NCBI GenBank assembly: GCA_030340625.1
Contig: JAOPHQ010003989.1
Span: 62,001-126,000, forward strand
DNA: 64,000 bases
Reading direction: 5' to 3'
DNA from: Merluccius polli
Lineage: Eukaryota > Chordata > Actinopteri > Gadiformes > Merlucciidae
Shown here in pieces: positions 10,311 through 22,763 of the stretch. Both the position numbers and the translations under genes were made by a program. Every line of letters begins with the position of its first letter. Within the stretch, counting starts at the first letter, position 1. The notes under the pieces were generated by a model. It had not been told where the DNA came from. It was given only the letters and a program-made list of their open reading frames with translations, and did not search any database.

Positions 10311-12017
10311 GTGGGTAACGTAAATTCAACCCTTTCTGAAACCAGTGACCTAGCTCAGTTATATGAAGAGAGCTGTGCCAAAGCACCTAAGGGGACAAGA
10401 ATAGCCATTCAGGCGACCCAGAGGGTCAAAGCTTTTGGAGAGCTGTTCTATGCCCAAGTCCTCGTCAACCACAGTGTGCAGCTTAAAGGCATGTGGGACT
10501 CTGGCTCTATGGTATGTAGCATCAGTGAAGTAGCAGTAGAGAAGATCAGATGTGCTGATGTTTTGCCAGAGAGGCAGTACCCCGAAGAGGACATTGTCTT
10601 GATTGGCTGTGGTGGTCTGCGGACCCAGCCTGAGGGCTTTTATGACTTGGAGATGCAGCTTTATGGTGTTCCTTGTATAGTACCCACTTTGGTCGTGTCT
10701 GGTCAGCAAGATGATCTCATATTGGGCTCGAATATCATCAAATATGTTACTCATGTCCTGAAGGGTGATGGCGAGTACTGGGATCTTGCATCTTTTCATG
10801 ACCATCGATCTGACCCCGATATCGAGCACTTCTTGTCCATGTTCACAAATGTCGAGCGCTGGAAGGGGAGTGCAGTCCCTGACAAGGTAGGAACTGTCAA
10901 GCTCAACCAGGCGGTGACCCTCCTACCCAGGCATGAACACTTGGTTTGGGGCAGACTCCCTGCCAAGTCGCCTATGTCACCTGGCAGCACTGTTGTCGTG
11001 GAGCAGACCGACTCCAAAGCCATGCCACGAGGTGTCCTAGTGGGTCGTCTTGTCACACCTCTCTGGGGTGATAGATGGGTACCAATGACAGTTGTGAACC
11101 CATCTGACAAAGCGGTCACATTGAAGAGGAATTGCAAGTTGGCTGATGTGTTCCCGTGCTTAGCAGTCGAGGATCTTGGTGTTTTCCAGGGCTCACAAGC
11201 TGCTTCAGAGAAAGAGCAACCCGACACGGGGAAACGGCAGCATGATGCACCTTCCAGTGCTAGTCTTACATCCCAGACCGGTAAAAGTCTGTCAGAGTTG
11301 GGGCTAAGTGACGTCGATGTAGCCTCATGTCAGGTTAGCGAAGCTTGTAAGTCCCAGCTCAAGCAACTTATAACTGACTATCGGGATATCTTCTCCAAGC
11401 ACTCGCTTGACTGTGGTGAGGTCAAGGGATACACACACCGCATCCGTCTCACTGATGATCGCCCATTTCGCTTGCCATACAGGAGAGTCCCTCCAGCCCA
11501 CTATCAGAAGTTGAGGCAGGCTCTCACTGATATGGAGGAAAAAGGGATAATAAGAAAGTCCACAAGCGAATATGCGTCTCCTTTGGTGATGGTGTGGAAA
11601 AAGGATGGTGGGTTGAGGGTTTGCAATGACTTCAGGTGGTTAAACGTCAGAACCATAAAGGACGCACATCCCCTGCCCCACCAGTCAGACTGTCTCGCTG
11701 CCCTTGGTGGCAACTGCTTCTTTAGCACAATGGACCTCACCTCTGGCTTCTTCAACATTCCAATGCATGAAGACGACAAGAAGTACACGGCTTTCACGAC
11801 TCCTCTTGGGCTGCATGAATACAACCGCATGCCACAAGGTCTGTGTAACAGCCCAGCTTCCTTCATGAGGGTGATGACTGGGATCTTTGGGGACATGAAC
11901 TTCACAAAGCTTCTGTGTTATCTTGATGATCTTCTTGTCTTTGCCCCAACGGAGGAAGAGGCTCTGTCCAGACTCAAAGCAGTGTTTCAGGGAGAACAAC
12001 CTGAAACTGGCTCCTAA
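10311..12017 (+). pseudogene. Gypsy pol, first part: protease and N-terminal RT (frameshifted)
   Basis: The frame is -1 to gag and open from about 10263. It has an aspartic protease site reading DSG rather than DTG (KGMWDSGSMV), then reverse transcriptase with the LDLTSGFF-type region seen as MDLTSGFF, GLCNSPASF and the catalytic YLDDLL. The frame ends early at 12017, a few codons after KAVF. The RT continues in the next frame, so a small indel near 11985-11995 has broken an otherwise complete pol. Confidence 0.85.
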
Positions 12018-14868
12018 AAAGTGCCACCTCCTGCAGAAGCAAGTCAGGTTCCTTGGCCATATCATCGATGGTGGGGGTGTGTCAGTCGATCCTGCCAAGG
12101 TGGAAGTAATCAACAGCATGCAGGTACGAGACCTGATGGACGCCGATGGATGCACGCCTTCTGTTCGGAGACTCAGATCATTCCTCGGCATGGTGTTCTA
12201 CTATCAACACTTTATCCCCAACCTGTCTTCCACTGCAAAGCCCTTGTTCGCACTTACAGCTGGGCAGAAGAGGCGGGGGAAGTCAGTTAATGGTAGGAAG
12301 CCCCAACCTGCTTACCGTAAGCTTACTGCTGCAGATTGGACAAAGGAATGTGAGAGTGCTTTTGAGCACATGAAGGCAATGCTGTTGGACTGTGTCATGC
12401 TTGCTCATCCAGACTTCGATGAGCCATTTATCTTGTCAACAGATGCGTCTTTGGATGGACTTGGTGCCGTGCTCTCCCAAGTGCCCCGAGGTGAATCCAA
12501 GGCCAGACCGATTGCTTTCGCAAGCAAGACCCTCAGTGCGTCACAGCGGAAATATCCAGCTCACAGGCTGGAGTTCATGGCCCTGAAGTGGAGTGTATGT
12601 GAAAAGTTCAGTCACTGGCTGAAAGGTCATAGCTTCACCATTTGGACTGATAATAATCCGCTTACATACCTTCTAACGAAGCCGAAGCTGGACGCATGTG
12701 AGATCCGCTGGGTGTCTAAGCTGGCGTCATACACCTTTGATCTCAAACACCTGCCTGGGAAGAAAAATGTAGTGGCAGATGCCTTGAGTCGCGATCCCTT
12801 TGCGAAAACCATCAGCCAGAGGCTGCTTAAGGAGCCATATTCCACTCTGGCTCAGGAAGCCGATGAGGTGGAAGAAGATTCTGTGCAGGATGTTTTCAGG
12901 CTCAGCCACCAGTCTCAAACCGCCAGACTGGAAAACCATTCACTACCCAGAACGGGGTATGGCACAGCCGAGGTCAGAGCTCTTTGTCAGGCCCACTGTG
13001 CCTGGAATGACGCGGCAGAGTCCAGGGCGCTCTACTTGACACAAAATATCCTACAACTCTCTAGTGGTCGGGATGCCCTGCCCATGTTCTCTGCCCAGGA
13101 GCTACAGCTGGCTCAAGAGCGAGATCCTGTCATCTCCAAGGTGTTGCCTTTTGTTTCTGCCAGGAAACGACCGTCTAGGCGAGAAAGACATGGTGCTGAC
13201 TCAAAGGTCCTCAGACTGCTGAAGCAATGGGACAGGCTGGAAGTCCATGATGGAGTTCTGTATCGGGTCTCGAGGGATCCGGTTTCTAAGCAGCGACGAT
13301 CCCAATTTGTGTTGCCTCAGAGTCTGAAGGACAAAGCATTGTCCGGCATACATGATCTGGCAGGTCATCAGGGCCAGGACCGTACTCTTTCACTTGCCAG
13401 GCAGCGTTTCTATTGGCCTGATATGGAAAATGATGTGAGGGCACATGTAAGGTGCTGTCGGAGATGTGTGTTTGGGAAGTCACCGGAACCAGCTGCTCGT
13501 GCACCTCTGGAAAGCATCAAGAGCTCAACTCCTATGGAGTTAGTGTGTATTGATTTCTGGACTGCCGAAGGCAGCAAGCATCGGTCTGTTGATGTTTTAG
13601 TGGTCACCGACCACTACACCAAACTCGCTCATGCCTTCCCTTGTGCCAATCAAACGGCAAAGCAAGTTGCAAGGAAGCTTTGGGATAATGTCTTCTGTGT
13701 TTATGGCTTCCCGGCGCGGATACATTCCGACCAGGGCGCCAATTCCGAGAGCAACCTTATTGCAGAGCTCCTCCGATTGGCTGGTGTTGCAAAGTCCCAC
13801 ACGACAGCTTACCATCCGATGGGCAATGGGGGGACCGAGCGGTTCAACCGCACCTTGGGTAACATGCTTCGTGCCCTTCCCCTAAAGGAAAAACAGCAAT
13901 GGCCACAACAAATCCAGACCCTCACGTTTGCGTATAATGCCACCGTCCACGAGACTACGGGTTACGCACCATTCTTTCTCATGTTTGGGCGTGTCCCTAG
14001 ACTGCCGGTGGATGTCATGTTCAGGCAGGTTCTGGATGACCCTGGAGTTGCTGACTATGATACATACGCGAAATCCCTGCTTTCTTGTTTGAAAGGTGCT
14101 ATGGAGATCGCTCAGAAACATACTTCCTCTGAGCAGCAGCACCAGACCCGGCAATACAACAAACGAGCCAAGGGCACTTTCCTGTCTGTGGGAGACCGTG
14201 TGTTGGTATCGAATAAAGGGGAACGAGGAAAGAGGAAGTTGGCCGACAAATGGGAGGATGGAGTGTACACAGTGGTTGGAGTGAATCCCAGTATCCACGT
14301 CTACAAAATACAGGATGCAGTGGGACACACAAGAGTTGTGCACAGGAATCTCTTACTGGAAGTGAACTTCTTACCTCTCCCTGGATTTGACCAAACCGAG
14401 TCTGCTCAGGCAACTGATCAGTCGTGGGCTGATGAGGAAGATTGCGTCTCTGATGACGATGAAACGGCTTCAGTGTCTGGAGAATTGACTCAGGGTGGAA
14501 ATGCCCAGGACGTGTCAGATTCCAGAGATGAAGAGGAGCTTTCAATCTCATCACCTGACGACTCACCGGAGTCCGAGTTGGCTATTGTAGAAGAGCATAC
14601 ACAGCCTGGTTCAGCACTCGGTCCTGCTGCTGTTATCGATGATTGTCCACCCATCTTCGTCGCTCCGCACAGGGTCGCACCGCCATCTCAGCATGTTGAC
14701 GCCTCAGGTCGTACTGACTCTCATGCACACACTGAGGGTGATGGCCCTGTTGGAACACGTTCTGGAAGATTGGTGAAATCAGTGAACAGACTGATAGAAT
14801 CTATGGTTCAGAGACCTTTTTTTGAAAGGTCCAAACTTTTTGTTGACGGCCGTTCTCAGCTGTTTTAA
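12000..14868 (+). pseudogene. Gypsy pol, second part: RT C-terminus, RNase H, integrase
   Basis: Continues the RT (FLGHIID), then RNase H (STDASLDGLGAVLS; LPGKKNVVADALSRD). The integrase zinc region is H-x4-H in HDLAGHQGQ with CCRRC. The integrase core has CIDFW, HSDQGANSES and a downstream GGTERFNRT-type Glu. The acidic C-terminal tail has no chromodomain. The frame is open to 14868. Relative to the first part it is shifted by one base, so full-length Pol cannot be made from this copy without frameshifting. Confidence 0.85.
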
Positions 14869-15210
14869 TAGTTGAGCTTGTCTAGGCGTTGAAAGTGCTT
14901 ATGTGATACGTTTTCTTTGGGCCGACTTTTGTTTTTTTTGTAAACATGCTACTGTCTATGGACTGAGTATTTTGGGCCAAATGTTGTGTGGCGTACAAGG
15001 CGTCACATTACACTAAGGGAAATCTAGAGGTTTGATCTACCTCTTTCTTTTCTGAACCTTGTATTAGGGTAACTTTCAAGTTGACTATGTGGACTAGGTC
15101 CATCTTTCATTTGTGCCAGGTTGTGTCAGTCATAGATTTTTTTGTTTTTTTTGGTAAGCCTCGGGAGGCGTCCTTTCATCAGGATGTTGGTGAATTTCAG
15201 GAGGGGTGTA
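14869..15210 (+). other. Gypsy 3' untranslated region and polypurine tract
   Basis: No ORF is seen. A purine run, AGGAGGGG (about 15199-15206), just before the 3' LTR is the likely plus-strand primer site. Confidence 0.6.
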
Positions 15211-16079
15211 TGTAACCAGGGTGAAGTGACATGTCTTAACTTTATTGAAACTTCACCAAATACTGATTACCATGAAGCCAGTATGTGTTTAATCTATGTT
15301 CAAGGTACCTTTTGTAACCTGTTCAAAATCCAACGTTAATATGTGTATACTATACCTGTACTGTCGCTTTAAGAAAAGTCCGTGTTTAGCGACGTCCATG
15401 CAGCGTCAAGCTCAGTCTGCGCTAACCTAACTGAGTGGAGGTACGTTGTTGTATTTGTCGTCGTATTAGAGCTTATAAATTGTTTTGTAGACAATGAAAA
15501 TGTTTAATGTGCAACTTCATGTTTGAGTATTAAGTCTGTAAACACGCTACAGCGCTGTTACTTCAACTAATACTTTGTAAAGGCACTTTTTCTGAGTTGC
15601 ATTGTATACACGTGCGTCCGAGTGCTACAGGGTTTCCCCGTGTGTTTGGTTGTTAGGAGGGGAATGCGGACCTGTCGATGTAATATGTGACGGACATGTT
15701 TCTTTTCGCTCGTACAGGTATGAATGTTTTATCTGTTTTATATGTAATGTCAATGAAGCGTTAATTTATCTGTGATACATGTTACATACATGTTCATTAC
15801 ATGGTATATGTAATTAGTAAACCCATTTGGTCAGTCTGCGCTAACCTAACTGAGTGGAGGAGGGGAATGCGGACCTGTCGATGTAATATGTGACGGACAT
15901 GTTTCTTTTCGCTCGTACAGATTTAAATAAATGTCCACAGCCAGCCTCCATGGTGGTCCAGCAGTCCTTCTTCCACACATCCAGTGCATTCACCCAGAAC
16001 ACAACGCAGACCACTATAAGCTAACGGATGTGCGCCCATTCAATATAAGAACAGTAGCAGTGCGGGCACACCCGTTACA
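15211..16079 (+). repeat. 3' LTR of the Gypsy element (uninterrupted)
   Basis: 869 bp, TGTAAC...GTTACA. It serves as the empty-site reference for the ISL2EU insertion in the 5' LTR ('cgcccattcaatataag'). Confidence 0.95.
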
Positions 16080-16750
16080 GTTGCATCATTGTAATTATCC
16101 CGAATTAAAATATTACATATATAGTCATTTCTCATTTCATTTAAATCTGTTGGCTGTTTTTTATATTGATGCAAGTGTTATTACTCAGGCCAACACAGTT
16201 AAAGTCTACATTTTTTCATACTATGACACATGTTTATGAAAGTCCGCCTTTATTACGCAACTGCAGCGCATTTGGAAATGTCAACAAACAGATGAGCGCT
16301 TATGTCATATTTATAAAATGTACCTATTTTAATCACACAATCGAACCTTTGCAACATGTGAAACAGCCCATTGGCTACCATGCATAATAAGCTGTTTTAC
16401 ATTTCACATTTCAAATCGCGCAGACGTCACCGAGTCCGAACCCGACCCGGCCCGTCGGGTCCCCTCGGGTCCCGTCGGGCTTGGGTCGGGTATCCAATAA
16501 GGAGCTGTTCAGCGGCCGTGACGTATGAAACGCCATGTTCCGATCGGTGATTCTGTGAGCGATCGCGAGGTCTATTCCAGCATGCCGCTTATCAACTAGC
16601 TTCACCTGACGTGATTTAGCCTCGCCTATTTATCCTGGCTTGGCAATCGTGCAACCGAAAAAGCCAGGATACCACCAAGCAGAATAGTCCAAGCCGCGCT
16701 TACTCAATTATCCTGGATTTATGTATCCGACTTTTGTGCAATACCCCCCT

Positions 16751-17693
16751 GGGGGGTATTGCACAAAAGTCGGATAGGATAATTGAGTAAGCGCGACTTG
16801 GACTATCCTGCTAGGCGGTATCCTGGCTTATTCGGTTGCACGCTTGCCAAGCCAGGATAAATAGGCCCGGCTCAGAGCTATAGAGAAACGTCAGGTGAGG
16901 CTAGAATAGACCTCGCGATCGCTCACAGAATCACCGATCGGAACATGGCGTTTCATACGTCACGGCCGCTGAACAGCTCCTTATTGGATACCCGACCCAA
17001 GCCCGACGGGACCCGACGGGACCCGACGGGCCGGGTCGGGTTCGGACTCGGACTCGGTGACGTCTGTGCGAGTTGACATTTGAAATGTAAAACAGCTTAT
17101 TCTGCATGGTAGCCAATGCTGTTTCACATGTTGCAAAGGTTCGATTGTGTGATTAAAATACATTTTATACATATGACATAAGCGTTGCGTTCATCTGTTT
17201 GTTGACATTTCCAAATGCGCTGCAGTTGCGTAATAAAAGGCGGACTTTCATAAACACAAACGTAAATGTGTCATAGTATGAAAAAATATAGACTTTAACT
17301 GTGTTGGCCTGAGTAATAACACTTAATCAATATAAAAAACAGCCAACAGATTTAAATGAAATGAGAAATGACTATATATGTAATATTTTAATTCGGGATA
17401 ATTAAAATGATGCAACATACTTAGAAAGACCATGCACATGCTGTAAAACACATTAATTCCTCACAGGATTGACGGTGTAAATACAGGTGAAGCACTAGGA
17501 TTAATCTTAGCCTGGCTGTTAGCCTGGTCGGGAGCAGGCTAACTGTGGAGAATAAATCACCATGGTAACTCAGCCGGGAAAAGTGTGAGCTGCTTTCATG
17601 CAACCGACTTGAGGCTAAAATGTAGCCAGGATACCTAAATCCGTAAACAAATCCCGGCTTAATCCCTTATCCTACTTTTGTGCAATACCCCCC
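16751..17693. mobile_element. Harbinger-like MITE copy B, head-to-head with copy A
   Basis: 943 bp, G5TATTGCAC...GTGCAATAC5, the reverse complement of copy A. A CTG triplet on each side (left overlapping 16749-16752, right 17693-17696) fits a 3-bp CWG-type target duplication. The inner part carries an inverted GC-rich 'gacgggacccgacggg' cluster. No ORF is supported. Confidence 0.7.
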
Positions 17694-19545
17694 TGGAGTC
17701 AATTTAAGGAGAGCAAAACAAAATAAATAAACAAATAGCCTAAATAATTAACATAATTCATAGCTGTCAGTCATACAGTCATATTTCTGCCACTTTCCCA
17801 CAACTGATTGTGAATAAATTGCAAATGGTAGCAAACACTGGAATTATTATAGAGTGCTGTGATTCATGTAGGCATGTCATTATTAATTTACACTAATTAA
17901 TTTACAAATTTCAACTTATTTATTTGATTAAGGCTACCTAATCGGTTACTTATTAGATAAGATTAAACTTTATTGTCATTGCTCAGAGTACAAGTATGCT
18001 AAACTGCATTTTGTTGTCTCTGTACTTGTACAATTAATTAATTTAAATGCTATATAAATAAAGGCTAGTCACCTCTCAAATAAAAAAATAAATGCAATAT
18101 AAACAAAATCTGAATCTATAAATAAATAATGTTGATAAACTTGATAAACATCATAATATAAAAAAACATTCACCAACAATAACAATGATTTGACTACTCA
18201 ATGCAGAGAATGTAGGTAGTAGTCAAATTGAAGAGGGGATGAACGATTTGAAATAGCGGTTAGCTTTACAAGCAGGTAAAACATAACGACGCTCTGATGG
18301 CAACAGAGAAAATTCACTTAAATTCAAGTCCCTTTGTTTCACTCCGGTGATGTTAGAACAGATTTTAACAATGCTGTTTCAGGCTGTTTCTGTCTTTTAC
18401 TGTGAGGCTGTGAAACCAGCAGATAAAAGAAAAGCTCAGGAAACTCTCAATAAAAGATTGATAACATATCACAATGGCTATAAATGGTCATATTAAGTAA
18501 TATGGAAATATTTATATGAAACATTAAGTAGTTTAAACTTTAAGGGGTAAATGGGGTCTAAACTGCTCGAAATTGAAAAGCATGACTAAGGATAAGGTCA
18601 CCATCAATATGTTGAACACATTTTGCCACTAAATATCCCTTAAAATATGTTTTAGTGATTTTATCCATCTTGGCTCTATATAGGCTGTGAGAAAGTACAC
18701 ATCAAAGTGCCTTGGCAGTGAGCAAGATAAAAATGAAACTTTGTCGTAGGATGACAATGAAGACATCGTTGGAAAGGTCTTGATCTGCAGAGTACAGATA
18801 TGCCACTGTGAACATTCTGGGTGGTTCCTGCTCCTCAGGAATGCCCTTTGAACCTTGAACCTAAGGCTCTTTTAAAGGCTTACAGAAAAGCAACACAATG
18901 TGATACAAACATGGGGAAAACATTTTTGGAAAGCTCTTGACTTCTTCTATCATGGCCTTTGCCAAACCATCAGGGGGCGCTACTGGGTAGGGTCAAAACC
19001 AGATTTCACCCAATTAGCAATAGTAAAAATGAAATCTGACCAAATAAATGTGCTCCCCAGTCCCTAAAACATATAATACACTTGCGAAGTTCCTTGACAC
19101 ATTTTCACATAATAGGGAAAACTTTAACTAAACATTTTAGAACTACAAAAAACATGGCGGAAAAAAACATGGCGCTGCACACTTCAGTGTATTGCATTTT
19201 CCGAACGTTTGTAGTTTTTTAAATTCATTTTCCGGGTTAGGGTTAGCGTTTTCATATTAAAGGGAGATTGATGTAGTAAAAAATATAAATATAGGCTACA
19301 TTTTATATCAAGTGTTTTTTAGACATGTTTCCAGCTGCTTTGTTTGTCCATGTATTGGATAAACATGAATTGTTTGGAGTTCACATTGTGGGACATACAT
19401 TGTGGTGTGGGACAATAATAGTTGTTGTTGGTTTTTTAACAAACTTTATTGTCAACAATATTATGACATTACAACATAAACAATAGTACAGTAAGGACAG
19501 TACTTCCGGCTGATAGGTCCTCCCAATGGGACAGGTGGTCACGGC
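17694..19545. other. Non-coding stretch, mostly unassigned
   Basis: 17697-17885 is homologous, inverted, to 39600-39725, so it belongs to the outer block-1 element. A segment near 17955-18030 ('aaactttattgtcattgc') resembles dispersed fish repeat tails. From about 18200 to 19540 I see AT-rich sequence without ORFs, TIRs or tandem repeats. Confidence 0.5.
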
Positions 19546-19763
19546 CATAGACATATATACGTAGACGCCTCATGACGTGCTGGAACGTAACCCAGCGTCG
19601 CCGCCATATTGTTTGGGTCTCCTCACTCTAGTCTAGCATAGGAGTCAACGGGAGAGCGAGCTATGCCAGTATTTTGTGCAGCTTACGGCGCAGTATTGAC
19701 ACCAGATCGCGTGGGATTACCTTTAACAAGTAAGATTGAACAATAATTCTTTTTTTTTTTTTA

Positions 19764-22449
19764 CTCTTTCCCCCTTGAACGCCTATTAGGAACAACCCAT
19801 ATATGTATTACTACGGCTACCCATGGAACGAATTTGCATAAAAGAAAACAAACCTCCTCGAGTGGTTATAAATGACTTTCACACTCATAAACTTTATTGA
19901 AATATAGACATATTATATATCTCTGGAAACCTGAGACTCTGAACTATGCATTTATGGAGGTTTCAATGTGATTTGACTCATTTACAGGTATATAACAGGT
20001 CATTAAAAATACAAGTTTACCTCGTCAGGTGCAAAATTAAAAACCAAAAATCCATTTAGCATCTGATAAATGCATATTCTAAACACTGTATTCATTAAAA
20101 ACATTACAGATATATTTGTCAAAGTATTGAGACAGATTTCATAACACCAGATACAGTATAGACATGTGTACATCTGTTTGTACCTGGTCTGCATTGCACC
20201 TGTTATTTCTAAATAATCCTCTTTTTTTTTCATTTAGCTTATTTAGCTTATTTCCTTTTGGTATGAAGAAACTCTAAAACTCTGAACTGTCTTTTTCAAT
20301 ATAGGAACATCTTTGAACATCTGCAAGAGCAGATTAACCTGAAAGGTGTGACTCAATTATCAGTCAGGTGTCTGTCAGGTGAATGTCACTCGGTTACACC
20401 AAATCAGTCCTCAGGAGGATGCAACTGCCGGAAACAGTCATTGCACATGTGTGTGTTGCATGTTGAACAGCCAAACACAGTTTCATGGCGGCGTTCCTTC
20501 TTGTAGCAGCTTTTGCACCTGCGGTGTTTTCCAGGTAGTCGCCCAAAGGCATGTGTCACCTTGCGTTTCTGCACATCAATGTCTATGGGAGATCCACACT
20601 CGCGAATGGCAGCTCGCTTCCTGCTGGAGAATGAATTGATCAGCTCCTTACCCAGCTCCAGGATGAAGTCCTTCTGGGAGTAGCGCTTCCTCCTTCCCAC
20701 CTGTCTGGTTGATGTCAGTTTGTACAGGATCCAGGCATTTACACGGCAGCAGTCAACCACAAACCACAAGATGTACTTCCAGTACTTTTTGCTGGCACGT
20801 GATGCTGCGTACTTTTTCCTCAGTTGATCATGGACATCAACGCCATTCATGTGTTGATTATACCTGTTGATAGCCTGGGGTTGTGGCACAGTCAACTTCT
20901 GTCTGCCCACCTGCCGTTCACAGACTGTCATTTCACTTGGATGAGGAAGGCAAGTGTGAGCAACAACCACAATGTTGTTGTCATTCCATGCAGTCACAGT
21001 GATGTTATCTTTCTGAAAGGCCATGGTGTCACCTCTTCTGGGTAGCTGTTTCTTTAGCTGTTTCTTTTGTTTGATGGCAGGGGGGACATTTTTTCTGTTT
21101 GTCATCATTGTCCCACAGGCATATATGTGGTCTGATAGGAGATGCTGAATCAATGCAACTGAAGAGAAAAAACGGTCAAAGTAAACACAGTGGTTGAGAC
21201 CGATTAAATCTCGTGTCAAATCATGTATCACTCGATATCCTAGTCCATGAAGCTGCTGAACAGGAGTCTGATCACGCTTGCCTGAATATAACTCAAAGTC
21301 AGACATGTAGGATGTGCTGCCATCACACCTTGCCCAAAATTTAATGCCAAACTTCTCTGGCTTCCCAGGCATGTACATGCGGAGCTCTGTTCTTCCTTTG
21401 TAGCCTTTCATGGCTTCATCAATGGAGATGTCACGACCATGTCTGTAGTATATTTTGAAATTCTGACGTGCCATGTCGACCACAGGAGCAACTTTAGCGA
21501 TAGGATGATAACGAGGGTCACCTCTCTCAAGACGCGCTGCAGCGCAATTGCAGTGTAAGTACTGGGACAACTTCTCATACCTGTTCATGGTCATGATGCG
21601 CTGAAATCCACTGACACCCAGGAATGGATCTCCGGACCAGTAATCCGAATATTCATGCATTGGATTTACACCCATGAGTATTGATGAACCAAAAAAGGCT
21701 TTCATCTCCTCCCCGTCTGTCGGTGTCCAGTGCCTGTCAGCCTGGCTGCTTTCACGTGCACAGAGCGCCGCATAAGCGTTTGTCTCCGCGGCGATTTTTT
21801 CATACATCGAGTCAGAGAAAAAAAGGCTGAAGTATTTCAGAGGACTAGCCTCAGCAACATCCAGGTCTCGGGGTAATTTAGGTCCATGATCCAGTGTGAA
21901 GTTGACGATAGTTTGCTCAAATATAATGCGGCTCCATAGAGACGGGTCGGGCTCACGACGAGCATGATCCTCCTCCGCAGCTTCACTCGCTGAACTCTCG
22001 TCGCTGTCACTGTTTTCCGGTGAGTAATTACTTCCATCATCAGTTGAAAATCCATGGAAGTCAGAGTCAGAGTCACTATCTCCAAAATTATCCCTAAAAA
22101 AATCCCGCTCCTCCCCGCTCAATCTGCGTGCTGTCATTTTCCATAGCCGAGTTTACTTTTTTTTTTTTTTTCCCCCGGTATTCTCGATCGTCACCACTTC
22201 GACTAACTTCGGAGAAAACCTCGGAGAAAACCGCCGAAAATGGCGGTTTTCTCCGAGGTTTAACCCTATTGGTTGGTCTAGTATGGGTTGTGATCATCCC
22301 CACCTATCACAGCCTTTGTTATATTTGAAAATCCGGGACCGGTTGTCATGGTCGTCAAATGACGTCATTATTGATTTACCGGACCTGTCAAAACTCGTCA
22401 TTAAGGATACAGGGGAGATCGTCAAATGTCGACTTTATGGGGGAAAGAG
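19764..22449 (-). mobile_element. piggyBac transposon, 2.7 kb, apparently complete
   Basis: TIR CTCTTTCCCCC is present at both ends, flanked by TTTA (19760-19763) and TTAA (22450-22453); the left target copy carries one substitution. It encodes one uninterrupted transposase on the minus strand. The comparison copy at 58310-58737 shows the empty site. Confidence 0.9.
20404..22137 (-). CDS. piggyBac transposase, intact
   Basis: 577 residues, the usual length for the family, starting at the ATG at 22137 near the TIR. Residues 1-65 are acidic and disordered. A DDE_Tnp_1_7 core follows, with candidate catalytic Asp240 (DISIDEAMKGYKG), Asp321 (VYFDRFFSS) and Asp434 (MNGVDVHD). The C-terminus (541-568) has a CxxC...CxxC...CxxC cysteine-rich domain, as used by piggyBac proteins to bind their TIRs. 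No stop or frameshift is present. The reaction is cut-and-paste transposition at TTAA in the nucleus. With intact TIRs this copy could still be mobile, though that is inference. Confidence 0.93.
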   Translation of the reverse strand: MTARRLSGEERDFFRDNFGDSDSDSDFHGFSTDDGSNYSPENSDSDESSASEAAEEDHARREPDPSLWSRIIFEQTIVNFTLDHGPKLPRDLDVAEASPLKYFSLFFSDSMYEKIAAETNAYAALCARESSQADRHWTPTDGEEMKAFFGSSILMGVNPMHEYSDYWSGDPFLGVSGFQRIMTMNRYEKLSQYLHCNCAAARLERGDPRYHPIAKVAPVVDMARQNFKIYYRHGRDISIDEAMKGYKGRTELRMYMPGKPEKFGIKFWARCDGSTSYMSDFELYSGKRDQTPVQQLHGLGYRVIHDLTRDLIGLNHCVYFDRFFSSVALIQHLLSDHIYACGTMMTNRKNVPPAIKQKKQLKKQLPRRGDTMAFQKDNITVTAWNDNNIVVVAHTCLPHPSEMTVCERQVGRQKLTVPQPQAINRYNQHMNGVDVHDQLRKKYAASRASKKYWKYILWFVVDCCRVNAWILYKLTSTRQVGRRKRYSQKDFILELGKELINSFSSRKRAAIRECGSPIDIDVQKRKVTHAFGRLPGKHRRCKSCYKKERRHETVFGCSTCNTHMCNDCFRQLHPPED

Positions 22450-22716
22450 TTAAAGAAAAAAAATTAATTCGTCCTGTATCATAAATAAATCTCTGCCATT
22501 TGTAACAAACCAAACCGTGTGAAAATCCGGTAAGAATTCGGGGAGTTATGCTTATTATTGTAGTTAGGGATACACCTTCCTCAGTAGAAATGAATGCACT
22601 GGGGGTGCACTGGGGACCCATCCAAGATGGCGGCCGCGCTGATACGTCAGCTCCAACAGGCAACGTCAGTCTATGAGGCGTCTAAGTATATTATGTCTAT
22701 GGTCACGGCCATAGAC

Positions 22717-22721
<5 letters not shown>

Positions 22722-22760
<39 letters not shown>
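22722..22760. repeat. (AT)n microsatellite
   Basis: Perfect TA repeat. A second one follows the hAT MITE at 23373-23420, so the MITE inserted within a single TA tract. Confidence 0.95.

Positions 22761-22763
<3 letters not shown>

Larger units (their letters stand above)
2520..16079 (+). mobile_element. Gypsy (Ty3-like) LTR retrotransposon, split by ISL2EU
   Basis: Two LTRs (TGTAAC...GTTACA) flank gag and pol. The TSD is 4 bp (GTTG at 2516-2519 and 16080-16083), and MITE copy B shows the empty site. The ISL2EU at 3351-8477 lies in the 5' LTR; without it the element is about 8.4 kb. The LTRs differ by only two substitutions and two short indels that I can see, so insertion was recent. Domain order is gag, protease, RT, RNase H, integrase. 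A frameshift in RT breaks pol. Confidence 0.93.
2239..16749. mobile_element. Harbinger-like MITE copy A, split by the Gypsy element
   Basis: The left end is GGGGGTATTGCACAAAA and the right end its inverse. Without the Gypsy insertion (2520-16083) it is about 947 bp and matches copy B (16751-17693) in reverse complement over its length. No coding capacity is seen. The G5...C5 ends and a CTG-type 3-bp duplication around copy B fit a PIF/Harbinger-derived MITE; the family is inferred. Confidence 0.7.
19546..22701. mobile_element. CATAGAC-TIR MITE copy 1, split by piggyBac
   Basis: The ends are CATAGAC...GTCTATG, and a perfect 8-bp TSD GTCACGGC lies at 19538-19545 and 22702-22709. Without the piggyBac it is about 466 bp and matches the copy at 58310-58737. 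No coding sequence of its own is seen. A GC-rich 'gatggcggccgc'-type segment lies near one end. The superfamily is unassigned: 8-bp TSDs occur in hAT, P and KDZ elements. Confidence 0.8.
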
